A model generated the notes under the pieces. The model was not told the origin of the DNA. It worked only from the letters and a program-made list of their open reading frames with translations, and made no database searches. From contig CM035233.1 of the NCBI GenBank assembly GCA_020226215.1, forward strand, positions 36,230,027 through 36,294,026: a stretch of DNA of 64,000 nucleotides, written 5' to 3'. Each line of letters opens with the position of its first letter. The first letter of the stretch is position 1. The DNA comes from Sindora glabra (Eukaryota > Streptophyta > Magnoliopsida > Fabales > Fabaceae). Below are positions 25,843 through 36,803 of this stretch, in pieces. Both the position numbers and the translations under genes were made by a program.

Positions 25843-26566
25843 TATTGTATACTGAGTAATATTTCAAAAGACTAGATCCCATATCGAGCAAGTTAGGTTT
25901 TAAGAGAAGGTTTATATATAAAATTTCTCTTTTATATAAAGTTACAAGGAAAGAAGGTAGCAAGCTCACACTCATGAGGTGGGCTAAAATTAATGTAAAA
26001 TGATAGGTCCCCTCATTAAGTGTGAATAACATGTAAGGCCAGGTCCAAGCCTATTTTCATAAAACCAAAATCAAAATGTTTTTTATTTTTACAAAATCTT
26101 ATGCTTATTTAAGAAACCAAATTTTAGCTTTAGTAAAAATTAAAATGTCAATTTATTTATTTAAATATTTAATTCTCAATGGCTATTTAAATATTTATTT
26201 TTAATGATTATTTTAATATTTATTTCCTAACGGCTTTATTTTCAATGGCCATATTTTGACGACTATACTTCCAACTGCTATTTTTCCATAGCTAGATTTC
26301 TTAACTTATAAATAGTATACTATTCCTTTTATTTTACATAACACACTTATCTACAATGACTTTTTCTACAAATACTTTTCTCTTACTTGTTGGGTTTCAT
26401 TTTCTTATTGTTTATTTCCTATTCTGGTCATGCAATTTTAAGATAGAAGAATCTATTGAATCCTGGAAAAAATTTTTATTCAAGCTTTGTACGAAAGGCT
26501 TGGATAATTCTTTGAGGATAGCGACCTATGTTATGCCTCAAACTCTTTAACCAAATTTTCATGACA
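25843..26566 (+). repeat. 3' LTR of Ty1/copia element
   Basis: 724 bp, aligned with the 5' LTR from tattgtat to atgaca. Its first two bases read TA instead of TG. TATA box aacttataaatagtata near 26305. The open stretches within it on either strand are chance frames. Confidence 0.85.
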
Positions 26567-26571
26567 CTTTT

Positions 26572-27540
26572 ATATTCAATTTTTAAATATGCCTTCTAAA
26601 ATTATTTGGAGAAATTACAATTTTTTACTTTTAAGATTTAGTGTAATTATATTAAAAATATATCTTGACTTCCTTTTCTATATAAACTTATTTCTCTTTT
26701 TCTTCATCATTATTTTAAATATATGCTTACCTAAATCACCTTCATTCCTATTTTAGAAAAATAGAAAAGTAAATGTATATTTTTTAAAATAAAAATAAAA
26801 ATATAATTAAATTAAATTTAAAAAGGTGTTTGTAATTTTTCTAAATTATTAATTGAATAGAATAAAAAAAGATGGTACATTATTCCACCTTGGAGCATCA
26901 ATTTCAAGTGATATACATGATGATTCTCACTGCTTAAACTTGTATTTCTCAATAAAAGGTCTTATTAATTGATTCTCACTAGAAAAGTAAGACTACTTCA
27001 TCTCATTTTGAATTAATTAAAAAATTTGTGATCAACCCAATAGATTTGCATCATGAATATGTCTCACATTCACTTCTCTAAGTAGAATACATCTACAAGA
27101 ATATGATACTTTAGGCCATTAATTATATATGAAATTGCAATAATTTCTTGCTTTGAAAGATGTAATTTATAGATTTAAATTTCACCTTTTGTTGTGTAAA
27201 TTAATTTTACACTATTACTCACTTGTATGTTTTATGTTAATAAAAAAATTTTAAAATTCATTTTGCTAATGTTAAATATTTTTAATTACTATTACTTTTT
27301 TAATAATGTGTCTTATTTTCATTTATTGTTAGTATAAAATATTTTACACTAACAATAAATTAAGTTTAAACACATAATTTATATCTTGAATTTTTAAATA
27401 TATGCATATATTCTATAATCCTATTAGAAAGGAAATGGATTTCAACTTCCTTGTAACCCTAACCTCAAAAGGTTATTTTTTTTCTTTTTCAAACTTTATT
27501 ATTTATTTGTGAAAGGTTTTTCAAACTTAAATTTAAGATC
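26572..27540. other. intergenic, with a 36-bp palindrome at 27323-27358
   Basis: AT-rich DNA with no gene. At 27323-27358 an almost perfect palindrome begins TTATTGTTAGT and ends ACTAACAATAA, with a single mismatched pair. A related word, gtaaattaattttacac, is found at 27200-27225. These look like remnants of a short inverted-repeat element. Confidence 0.45.
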
Positions 27541-29518
27541 ATTGATGGATAGACATTAGTCAAAGGTTCAAAGATAACACCAGTCTTTATATTGACATAG
27601 TGGTATTTTTATAATTATATAAAAACTTAAAGATAATAAATTATAAACATAATTGTCATCTATATGGAAGAGATGGCCTTTTTTTAAATTTTAGGAAAAC
27701 TTTAACATATTGATTTATAAATAATTGATGTCTAAATAGCATAAAAAGTTTAGTAAGAAAATATCAAAGATTACAATATTAACTTTTTATTTAACTAACA
27801 TCTAAAAATATGATATTTATGAGGTTACAAGAAATCATGAAAGCTTAAGATATCTATTTTATGCATAATTATTGTGTAAGCGGCATTTCAAACATCTTAC
27901 TTTAAAATGTAAAATGTTTACATATTAGTTTAGGAATTAGCCAATGTCTAATGGTTCAGCAACTAACAGCTAAATTAAAAATCATCAATACATAAAATAT
28001 CAATTTTAGTTAATAACTAATATCTATTATTTTTTATTATACTTATAAATTTCTTTCTCACTCCATATGACACATTTTTTGAAATACATTTGCCATGAAT
28101 GTTGTTAAAGCAACTTATTCATTCTCTAATTTCATTTTAAGGAATGGATGCATTGGTTCAAAAAGTTTCATAGCAAATTTATAAATTTCCATCCAAACTC
28201 TAAGTATTTGTAGAATTATTATAAATTTTCCTCTCAATCTCTAATATTTTGGTTGTAAACTTAGAAATGTTACTAAAAATATGAAGTACTTTCATTCATT
28301 CTGGGCAATGTCAGAGAATGATTAGAATTGTTACCATATAATTTACAACATTTTTTAGTGCAGCAAAAACTGGTGAGCAGTAAAACTTTCTTCAACAATG
28401 ATAAATATGTTGAAGTTTCCAATGATATCTTTTTGACTCACCATTTCCAATCCAAAGTCTTCAGTGACCTTCCATTTTCATTGCTAAGTTTTGCATGGAG
28501 GAACTTAATTACCTCTGGTTCTTCCATTCATAATCTTATGATTAAAATGAAATTAAGCGAATGAGAATTTGTATCGAGGATGGTGATTTTAATACAATTG
28601 TATTATGTAGTTTAGATATAATTATGTATTGATTATTTAATGTATTTTTTGTAGAATACATATATCTATAATAATTTCAAAAAAATAAAATTTCGATATA
28701 ATTTATTGAATTATTTGTGTTTTACTCATTTGTTTGTGCTTTTACTATATATTATTCAATGACAATTAAATTTTATGATAAATTTATGTAGTCAACAGTT
28801 GGATTACAAAGTTTACTAAATACTAGACATTGAAACACAAATAATTTTTTTGCCTAAAATAGTTTTAAAAAAACTTTCTCTTTATATTCACAATTTTAAT
28901 GTAAACATATAGAGAAATTGATACAAAAAAATTTCCAAAGATAAGACATCAATTTTTCCAAATAACTAAAGTTTAAATAACTTATAATGTCAATTGTTTA
29001 TAGAACAAATGTCTGAAGGTATTCAAAATGTCTCTAATGAAGAAATGAAAAACTTTAACATGTTGGTTTTAAATTTAACTGACATCTAAATGAATGGCAT
29101 TTACAAAGTTATAGAAAAACTATGAAAACATAAGATGTTATTTTTTAAATAACTACCATTTTAGGCTATTTTAATCATCATAATAATTCATGTGAAAAGT
29201 GGAAAAGTCAGTTATGTACTTAATTGACATCTTAAGGTATGACAATTGTCAATTCCATGATAAATAGATCAAACCTAAGGAATCGATTTTCTAATAATAA
29301 TTGATGCCTAAGTATTACATAATGTTTATAAATTTCACTTTCACTATCCATTTGAAACAAGTCGACGATGTTGTAGTCTTTATTATCTAATTCAAAAGTT
29401 TGGGTTAATTATGAAGAAAACTCACCTTCCATTTTATGTTACACTTTTAGAGACATTATGAATCTTGTTGAATGACTTATCTTTTTAGATATCTTAATTT
29501 TTGCATATTCATAAGTAA

Positions 29519-29690
29519 TAATATATGAAACCTAAGATATCAAAGGATGCAAATTGTTTAACAAGAATCACAAAATCTCTAAATATATCAAGTGAAATGT
29601 ACTAATACATAAAACTTGAGATATCAAAGAAAGAAAATTCTTTGACAAGAATCACAACATCTCTAATGTATCAAGTGAAATGGAACAAGA
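29519..29690. repeat. tandem duplication, 84-bp period
   Basis: Two adjacent copies containing gatatcaaag (29536 and 29620), acaagaatcacaa and atctcta..tatcaagtgaaatg. It lies in the extra segment of the third CACTA copy. Confidence 0.7.
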
Positions 29691-30476
29691 GTTATCTTTA
29701 TATTGATCTTGAACTCTTTCCTTTATAATGGAAGCAAATGTATTGCCTAGACTTGATAAAAAGTATAATTCTTCATTAGAATCATAATTAAGGGATACCT
29801 ACTTTTCCTTTTCATTGTAAGCATGAATAAAGGATAAATGCATATTATGTATGTTTATTGTAAATGACAAGCCAATTTTTTATTGTAAACTATAGTGTTT
29901 TCACCATATTTGTCGATGTAATGATATGAAAATAAATAAAATTTTAGAATACATTTTCTTAATAGATTGTCTTCTTTCTTGTATGTTTCTACGTTTACAC
30001 TGAACTATTGTTTATATCTATTTAATTGTATAAGAAAAATATTGTAATGTAAATAAGAATTTTAATGCTATTGATTTCACTTAATTTATACTTCATTTAT
30101 AAAATTAATACGTTCGTAAAAATGATGTCAATATTTTTATAAAATTTATACTTAATTTATAAAAAAAAATTAACATATTATAAAAATAATTCCTCAAGCA
30201 AAAGATTCAAATTTTTTATTAATAGTCGTTTAAGTATTTTAACATTGATTGTTAATTAATAATCAATGGTAAACATTATTTAGTACAACAATGTCATTTT
30301 ATTATAGATGATGGTATTCTATGATAAATCTAATGTTTAATAGTCAATATGATTTACTTAAACTAACTTTACATGTTAGTGTTTCTATAATAATTGATAG
30401 GGAAACTAATACGATGTTACTCTATATTGTCATTCACACCATTAAAAAATATAAATGGACTAACAAGGGAACAAAA

Positions 30477-30552
30477 ATAATAGTGGCACCATTCGTAAAA
30501 TAACAATTCCTTTAATAATGGCACCATTCGTTAAATAACAATTCCTTTAACT
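30477..30552. repeat. tandem duplication, 35-bp period
   Basis: ggcaccattcgtaaaataac (30485) recurs as ggcaccattcgttaaataac at 30520, each followed by aattccttt. The copies are nearly identical, so the event is recent relative to its surroundings. Confidence 0.85.
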
Positions 30553-31975
30553 CTTTAAAGCCTAAGACAAACTTCAAGAGGATAGTGAAGAATAAATTTT
30601 TCTTCTACTCATATATGCAAACAAGGTATATTCTCCAAAATTCTTAATATTTTCATTCTAAATATATGGTGTTATTTGTTTGGCCTCTATGTTTATGTGT
30701 GTAAAATCTTCTTCTTAGGATGATTAGGGTTTATGTTATGAAGTATCATTAAAATGTTTTTAACACTAATTGGTTCATAAGTATACACCATAACCCTAAA
30801 GAAGAAATATATTACACACAAAAGCTTTGCATAAAAATGTATGGCTTTGTTTTGGTTTTCAAAATGTGTTAGAAAATGTTCATCTCTCGATTATTAGGGT
30901 TACAATTTTGATGCATATAAATATATGATTATGTTTGGATTTATGGTATATAACTAAGAACATGTACGTACATAATTGCTTGATTGTTTGTTTGTATTTC
31001 ATTAATTGTTCCTATTTCATTAATGCGGGTTTCATGTGAGAGATAATCATGATAAAGTGATAAGGATTTGAATATCCTTGACTAGAAAAACATCTATGAC
31101 AATTAGAAGGTAATTTAACTTTAACCAATAAACTTTCTCCTTTTGACTGTTATATCTATCAAATTGTTATGTGCTTATTTTTCCCTTATAGTTTGAAATA
31201 TGGTTTAATTGTATGCAAACATTCAGCTAGTCAATCTTTTTCTTTCAAGGTATTAATAAATCCAATGTTCTAGTTGTATAGAATTAGTATAATGGAAAAT
31301 GTAGCCTATTTCAGTTGATATATTCTATACTAGATGAAAGAGTAAAGGATTGTGTAGTACAATATAAAATATTAGTTTCTATTTCATTGCGGGTGTTTTG
31401 TATGTATTTTGAAATTAGAATATTGTAGAGTTAGTTTTTGTTTCATTTGGGGGGATTCTATATATATTTAAAATTAGGAATAGTATAGTAGGAAATGTTT
31501 TAAGAAACTATATAGAATGGATAGGGTGAATAGAAGGGAACAATCGAGTTTTTTGAAGGGTGAGAACATATTGTATCAGTTATTTAACATACCCAATGTG
31601 GTATATAAGGCATTTTATGTTGATTATGTAGTAGACTTAATGTTTAACATTGATGTTCAATGACAATTACATGATAAAAACTATCATTTTTTTTAATAAT
31701 TGATGACTTACCTCACCTTATTATACTTCTTACAAAAAAAAATGATAATGATTTAATTAATAGAGGAACTAAAGTTATTTTAATTTTTCACATCAATTAT
31801 ATAATCAACATCATACTAAATACATAATGACATTTGATTAGATGTTAGTTAAAAACCAACGTATAATCCACAAAACATTCCACGTAATAACAATGAATGG
31901 ATCATTTAAAAAAATAACTTTCTTTATCATGAACACATTTGTAAATGATTGAGTTTCATTTTTGCTATGGTTTCA

Positions 31976-32442
31976 AAAAGGAGGGGTCAAAGTATTATAT
32001 CTTTTCAATTTTGGAGTGGTTATATTATATTTTCATTAATTTTGAAAGTTATCAAATCAAACCTTTTAATTATATAAATAGTTATATATTATCTGTTTAA
32101 TTAATTATTTTATTAAATTATATAATTTTTTAAGAATATTTTAGTTTATTACATTATTTTTTATGCATAATTTTTATGTTATATAATTAATAGAATATAA
32201 ATTAGATATATAGAGTTTTAATTAATGCCTAAAAATAAGCCTAATAAAATAACATATAATAATACTTTAATTTTTATTTAAAAGTTAATAAAAATTACAT
32301 TATTTAATAAAATAATTAATTAAATAAATAATAAATATTAATTCTAAGTTTTTTATAATTTAAGAGTTTGATTTATAAATTTTTAAATTAATAAGAGTAA
32401 AATGTAAACAAAATTCATGGGTTACATTTTTATTTTTCTCTT
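31976..32442. mobile_element. MITE-like element, family M1 copy 1
   Basis: AT-rich segment whose middle and right half align with the inverted-repeat element at 41930-42444: attaattattttat, tatataattaatagaat, and taataaatattaattctaagtt against gatgaatattatttctaagtt. The ends also face each other as weak inverted repeats. It has no coding capacity. Confidence 0.4.
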
Positions 32443-33342
32443 TTTTTATATAGATTGAGTTTTGTTGCCTTCGTTTTTCGTTTGTGCAAGAAATCATCTG
32501 TTTTTCTTTTCTTGAAAAATGAAAAATTAACCTAGATTGATTATAGTCCAGGGGAGTTTATAATTTTATAACGAGTACCATCGTTGTAGAAAATCTAAAT
32601 TAGGTTAGAATCTTTATCAATTAAATAATTTTTTTGAACCTCTAAGCCAAGTATTTAAAGTTGTGCACGTAAAACACATGGATTGGTCCAAACAGCTATT
32701 ACGCCCTTTTACTAGAAGCCTCCAGATGTGTTTAAATTAAACTACAGTTCACAAATCCCACAGGCAATTTGTGAAGAAAGCTACATGTCATGAACCCCCA
32801 ACAGACCACTTTTGTCTCAAATGCCTTTTTCAAATTTCTTTGGCTGATTAATAAAATGTGATATCTTGACTGTGGTCCCACATTAATTTATTGCCTTCGA
32901 GGTCTTTACGAAGTTGTTACCTATTTTTAAACTAAAAAATAAGTCATCTTCCGCCTCTTCAATTGTTAATATTGAAGCATTCCTATTTTAAATTTAAATT
33001 TTATTATTGAAGATTATAATAAATTAAGCAATTTATAAGTGTTAATATAAATTTTCAAAAAAGATTATGGTGAGCAGTTTTGGTTAAGTGGAATAATTTA
33101 TCTTATCATAATACTATGATACAACACTTTTAATGATTTGAAGATATTATTTTTGTTTTCAAAAATGTCTTCCTGTAATGATATAAGTTTGAATTATTGC
33201 ATGCATTAAATAGATTGTCAATCTATTCATCATTTTTTTCAAAAAAAAGGGTCATTAGCTATACCACCAACCCCTCTTTTATCTACTAAATGACCTGCCC
33301 GCCTCCCAAAAGAAAAAAAACTGTTATTCTCACCAAATAATA
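32443..33342. other. intergenic, higher-complexity stretch at 32640-32940
   Basis: No open frame of note. The 300 bases around 32640-32940 are less AT-rich and less repetitive than their surroundings and could be single-copy DNA, for example an old promoter region, but nothing specific supports that. Confidence 0.3.
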
Positions 33343-34081
33343 GGAATGTTTGATAAATAATTTTTATTATTTTTTAATTAGTTGATGTTTGATAAATAAT
33401 TAATTTAATTAATTAATTATTTTAAATATTTGATAAATAATTTATTCAATTAGCTTATTAACTTTTAATTAATTAATTTAAAAAGTTGGAAATCTCGATA
33501 TTTTTAAATAATTAACTCCTTAAATGCATATAAAAAATAAAAAAACTCCAAACTATATAATAAATACTCTTTCCATTCATGATATTTTATTAAAAGTGCA
33601 AGTAAAGAGAGTTTAACACACACTCATTAACATATAATACTTTATACTTAACCGTCATATTAATATATACTTTTAATTATATATTTACTAATTTAATGTA
33701 TACTAAAATAGATTAAATTTTTTTGTAAATAATAAATAATTATTTAATTTTTTATCATTTAAATTTTTATAATAAAATTAATATTTTACCAAAATAATTG
33801 TTATAATATATTAAAAATTTTGTTATATAATTATTTAATAAATTTAAATTTTTTTCCCATTAAAAATAAAAATTAATAAGATTAATTTATATGCATATAA
33901 TATATATACCTATACACATGTATATTCATAAATTATAAAATAACTCATTTTCATATATAATTTTATATATAAATAATTAATTTTATTAAATATTTTTATT
34001 TACATAATTAATATTATTATTTGATTAAATTAATTAAATTAACTAATTATTAACGTGATGAATTAATTGTCAAATAAATCC
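33343..34081. mobile_element. possible hAT-type MITE
   Basis: Starts ggaatgtttgataaataatt and ends aattaattgtcaaataaatcc; the complement of the end reads GGATTTATTTGACAATTAATT, so the two edges form an imperfect inverted repeat. The interior repeats 'tttgataaataatt' several times near the left side. Flanks aaataata and aaattgaa agree at only 5 of 8 positions, so the target duplication is not convincing. Confidence 0.35.
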
Positions 34082-36079
34082 AAATTGAAGTAAAGATATA
34101 TAAGAGAGGTTTAAGATTAGATAAGAAATTCAACCTACAAGATTTTTTTGTGCATTATAAAAGTAGAGATAAGTGATAGCGACGTTATGGAGTAGCCATC
34201 CACTCTCTCTCTCATTGAATGGGTGATGTATGTGAAGCCAAGTGGCTAGGTGCCAAAAGGATGCCAAGGATATCTGTACAAATGGCCTTTTGTTTTGTTG
34301 CGTTTGGAGGTAGGTGACCACCTCAATCATCCCTTTACGAGGGCCCTTAATCTTGTGAATGGCCGGGAGTCTCCAGTTTTTGGAATATCTTTATTCAATT
34401 TGGTACACTCACCTCCTCCTAGCGGTCAATTCATTTCCCTCTCAGACACATCAAATTTCAAAAAAGGAGGGCACTCGCGTATTTTTCTTTTCTTACTTTT
34501 TTTTAAAAAAAAAATACATCCTTCACCTCTGTTTCAGATATTATGAATAGATTTCGTCAATCAAATCAAAATAGATAATTAATCATTTTATTACACATAC
34601 AAATTTAAATATAAATAATTATAACTATGGTTGAGATATTGAAAGTGTACAAAATCATATTTATATCTAGCTTGAGGCCACAATCTAAAAATTAATGATA
34701 TATACTATAAGTTTTCTGTTTATTTAAAATAAGTTTCTTATTAGACAGATATTCTATCTAATTTTATGACATATAAATATATACAGACACAATATTGAGC
34801 ATTAAAAATTCATATAAGAGAACCCGATGAGGATGTAATAATGAGAAAAGTAATATTTTAACAATAAAGTGTTAACCCAATAGTAAATTAGTTTAAGCAA
34901 TATCTAATATTTTTTAAAAATTTTATACTTTTCATTACATTTAAAATTTGATAATTGATCTTTATATGTGCACATCTAATAATTTAATTATTCCTTTATT
35001 TAAAAAAGGTTTTGATCTAATAAAAAATGTATTAACGGATTTTATTTATTACAATGTATCCAATCCCAAAGATGACATCCATTAAAAAGAAAAAATTTAT
35101 TAATATTCTGATTATCAAAATAATTATTCATTCTATTAAGTGATTCATAAGAAAAATGCAATACTATCTAGGAGGAATAATATTATATATACTAAAAATA
35201 GGATCCAAAATTAGATTCTAACTGCAAATTAAATGATATCATTAAATATAAGATGGTGGAAGAAATTTATAGAACTCAATTTAATAAATATAGAAATTTC
35301 AAATTTTTTTGGACTGATCTATGAAATTACTTATAAAAGAAATAGAAAATATCATAACTAGTTCTTATCATTTCAATAAAAATATTTGTATTAAAAGTGA
35401 ATAGAATATAAATCATTAATGAAAAATAAAATACACTATTCCTTAAAAGGAAGACTATGAGATAATGTATTTGAAATATGAATTTCAAAATGAAATCACT
35501 TCATTTTTTACTCTTAGTATCTTAATGAGATTTATTTAGCTCTTCACTCATAATGAACATTGAAAATCAAACCACTTTGAATGTTTGTATACAATTATTA
35601 CTTGCCTTTCAGATATTTTCATAGAAAATAAGTAGAATGAAAACTTAATAAAAACATATAGAATAATATTTTTCTTTATTTAGTTATGGAATAGAAAAGA
35701 AATAAAAAAGAAAATGATAAAACCAAAAAAGAAGTAGAATTTATCGAAATTTTTCTTAACATATATGAGTAGAAAAACGAAATGAAAACTAACTCCTTAC
35801 AATTTTATTTTTAATTTTATTTAACTTGAAACTTAACTTATTAATTTGAAGAATAAATTGGTCATTCAAGTTAATTTAATTTTTTTCTCACTTTCTTTTT
35901 TAAACAAGTAAAGAAACGTCATTTTTTTCTTATTTTTTCCCTTATTTTCTCCCCAATATAAAAAAATCCTTTCTTTATTGTTTTCTTTCTTCTTAATTTC
36001 TGTTTTTGTTTTCTTTTCTTTTTTCCCTTGCAACCAAGCGAACGGGTACTGTTCTTTAGAGTTTAACCTGTGTCCAAAC
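34082..36079. other. intergenic; single-copy-looking stretch at 34130-34550
   Basis: 34130-34550 is relatively GC-richer and contains overlapping open stretches on both strands (34130-34330 minus, 34250-34546 plus), but no start context, splice sites or protein motifs that I recognise. At about 34885-34995 lies a dispersed copy of the unit tandemly duplicated at 54214-54506. The remainder is AT-rich. Confidence 0.35.
35186..35315. mobile_element. MITE family M2, partial copy
   Basis: Shares tatatactaaaaata, a caaattaaatgat-type core and attaaatataagatggt with the copies at 37570 and 40631. The right end is not preserved. Confidence 0.4.
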
Positions 36080-36803
36080 AGGAGCGGAGGTTTGAAATTT
36101 TAGTTAGGGGGAAAAATTAAAACATTAATGAAGTAGTTATAATATGTAAAAATTTTATAAAAACACAATAAGGAAATTATTCTTCAATAAAAATAGTAGA
36201 ATATGAGTAATTATTATAATAATAAATATTGAAATAAAAAAATTAAATAGACAATCACATGTAAATATGTAGTAACTACCTAAACTTGGATCTAAAACAT
36301 AAATTATAAAAAAATAATGAAATAAAATTTAGGAACTATTTAAAAATGACCTTAATTCATATAAGTTTATTAATGCAGTTATGGACGGAGTGGCGTCCAC
36401 CACGTTAGAGTTGCATTTTTTTTAGTGAACGACGCGAAGGGATCTTAAAATTACGAAACTTCTCTTTTATTATTGAAAGTTGAAACCACTTAACCTTCTT
36501 TAAGTAAAATAAAATTACATAAAATTTGTTTATTTATGGAAATACGCAACCCTTTTTTTTATTATAAAAAAATAAGTGTCAATCTTATGCATTAACTAAA
36601 CATATAAGAAACATTTTTGGCATTAAAAGAAAAATATAAATGACTACTATACCAAAATTTAAGTAAAAATTTTATTTTTTATTTAAAATTATAAGTTTCT
36701 AAAGATTTGGGTGCTCGACTTATTGAAAATTTTAATTTTTAACAAGAAAATATATTAATATTAAAAATCTAAAAGGCCCCCATATGATCAAGGAACCGCC
36801 CGG
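36080..36803. mobile_element. small non-autonomous DNA transposon with GC-rich ends
   Basis: The left edge AGGAGCGGAGG..., leading to ttagggggaaaaa, mirrors the right edge ...aggcccccatatgatcaaggaaccgcccgg. The complement of the right end gives CCGGGCGGTTCC then ATATGGGGGCC, so both a short terminal repeat and an internal G-run are mirrored. Flanking octamers gtccaaac and gtccagat agree at 6 of 8 positions, which would fit an 8-bp duplication of a hAT-type element. The 724-bp interior has no coding capacity. Confidence 0.4.

Larger units (their letters stand above)
20591..26571 (+). mobile_element. complete, inactive Ty1/copia retrotransposon
   Basis: About 5.97 kb from target duplication to target duplication (CTTTT), with two LTRs, a decayed gag-pol in the Ty1/copia order (gag, protease, integrase, reverse transcriptase, RNase H) and a purine-rich tract, tatatgggag at 25831-25840, just before the 3' LTR. 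Integrase before reverse transcriptase defines copia rather than gypsy. The LTRs differ at about one base in five over the first 62 positions, so the insertion is old. No intact frame longer than about 110 codons remains on the coding strand. Confidence 0.9.
27540..31900 (+). mobile_element. CACTA-like element, third copy, termini decayed
   Basis: Diverged copy of the element at 4860-7410, in the same orientation. Matching stretches: subterminal repeats 27545-28020 and 28890-29310, the block at 28560-28860 against 5670-5960, the 'ggaatagta..atagggtgaatagaaggga' block at 31475-31545 against 7060-7110, and the last 150 bases. It is about 1.8 kb longer, mostly between 29310 and 31470. The terminal CACTA bases cannot be seen at either end. 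No transposase was recognised; the open frames at 28328-28564 and 30321-30503 have no family features I know. Confidence 0.45.

Noticed and set aside
34130..34550. Possible host gene from open frames on both strands
   Set aside because: No start context, splice sites, codon bias or recognisable motif; three frames compete for the same bases.
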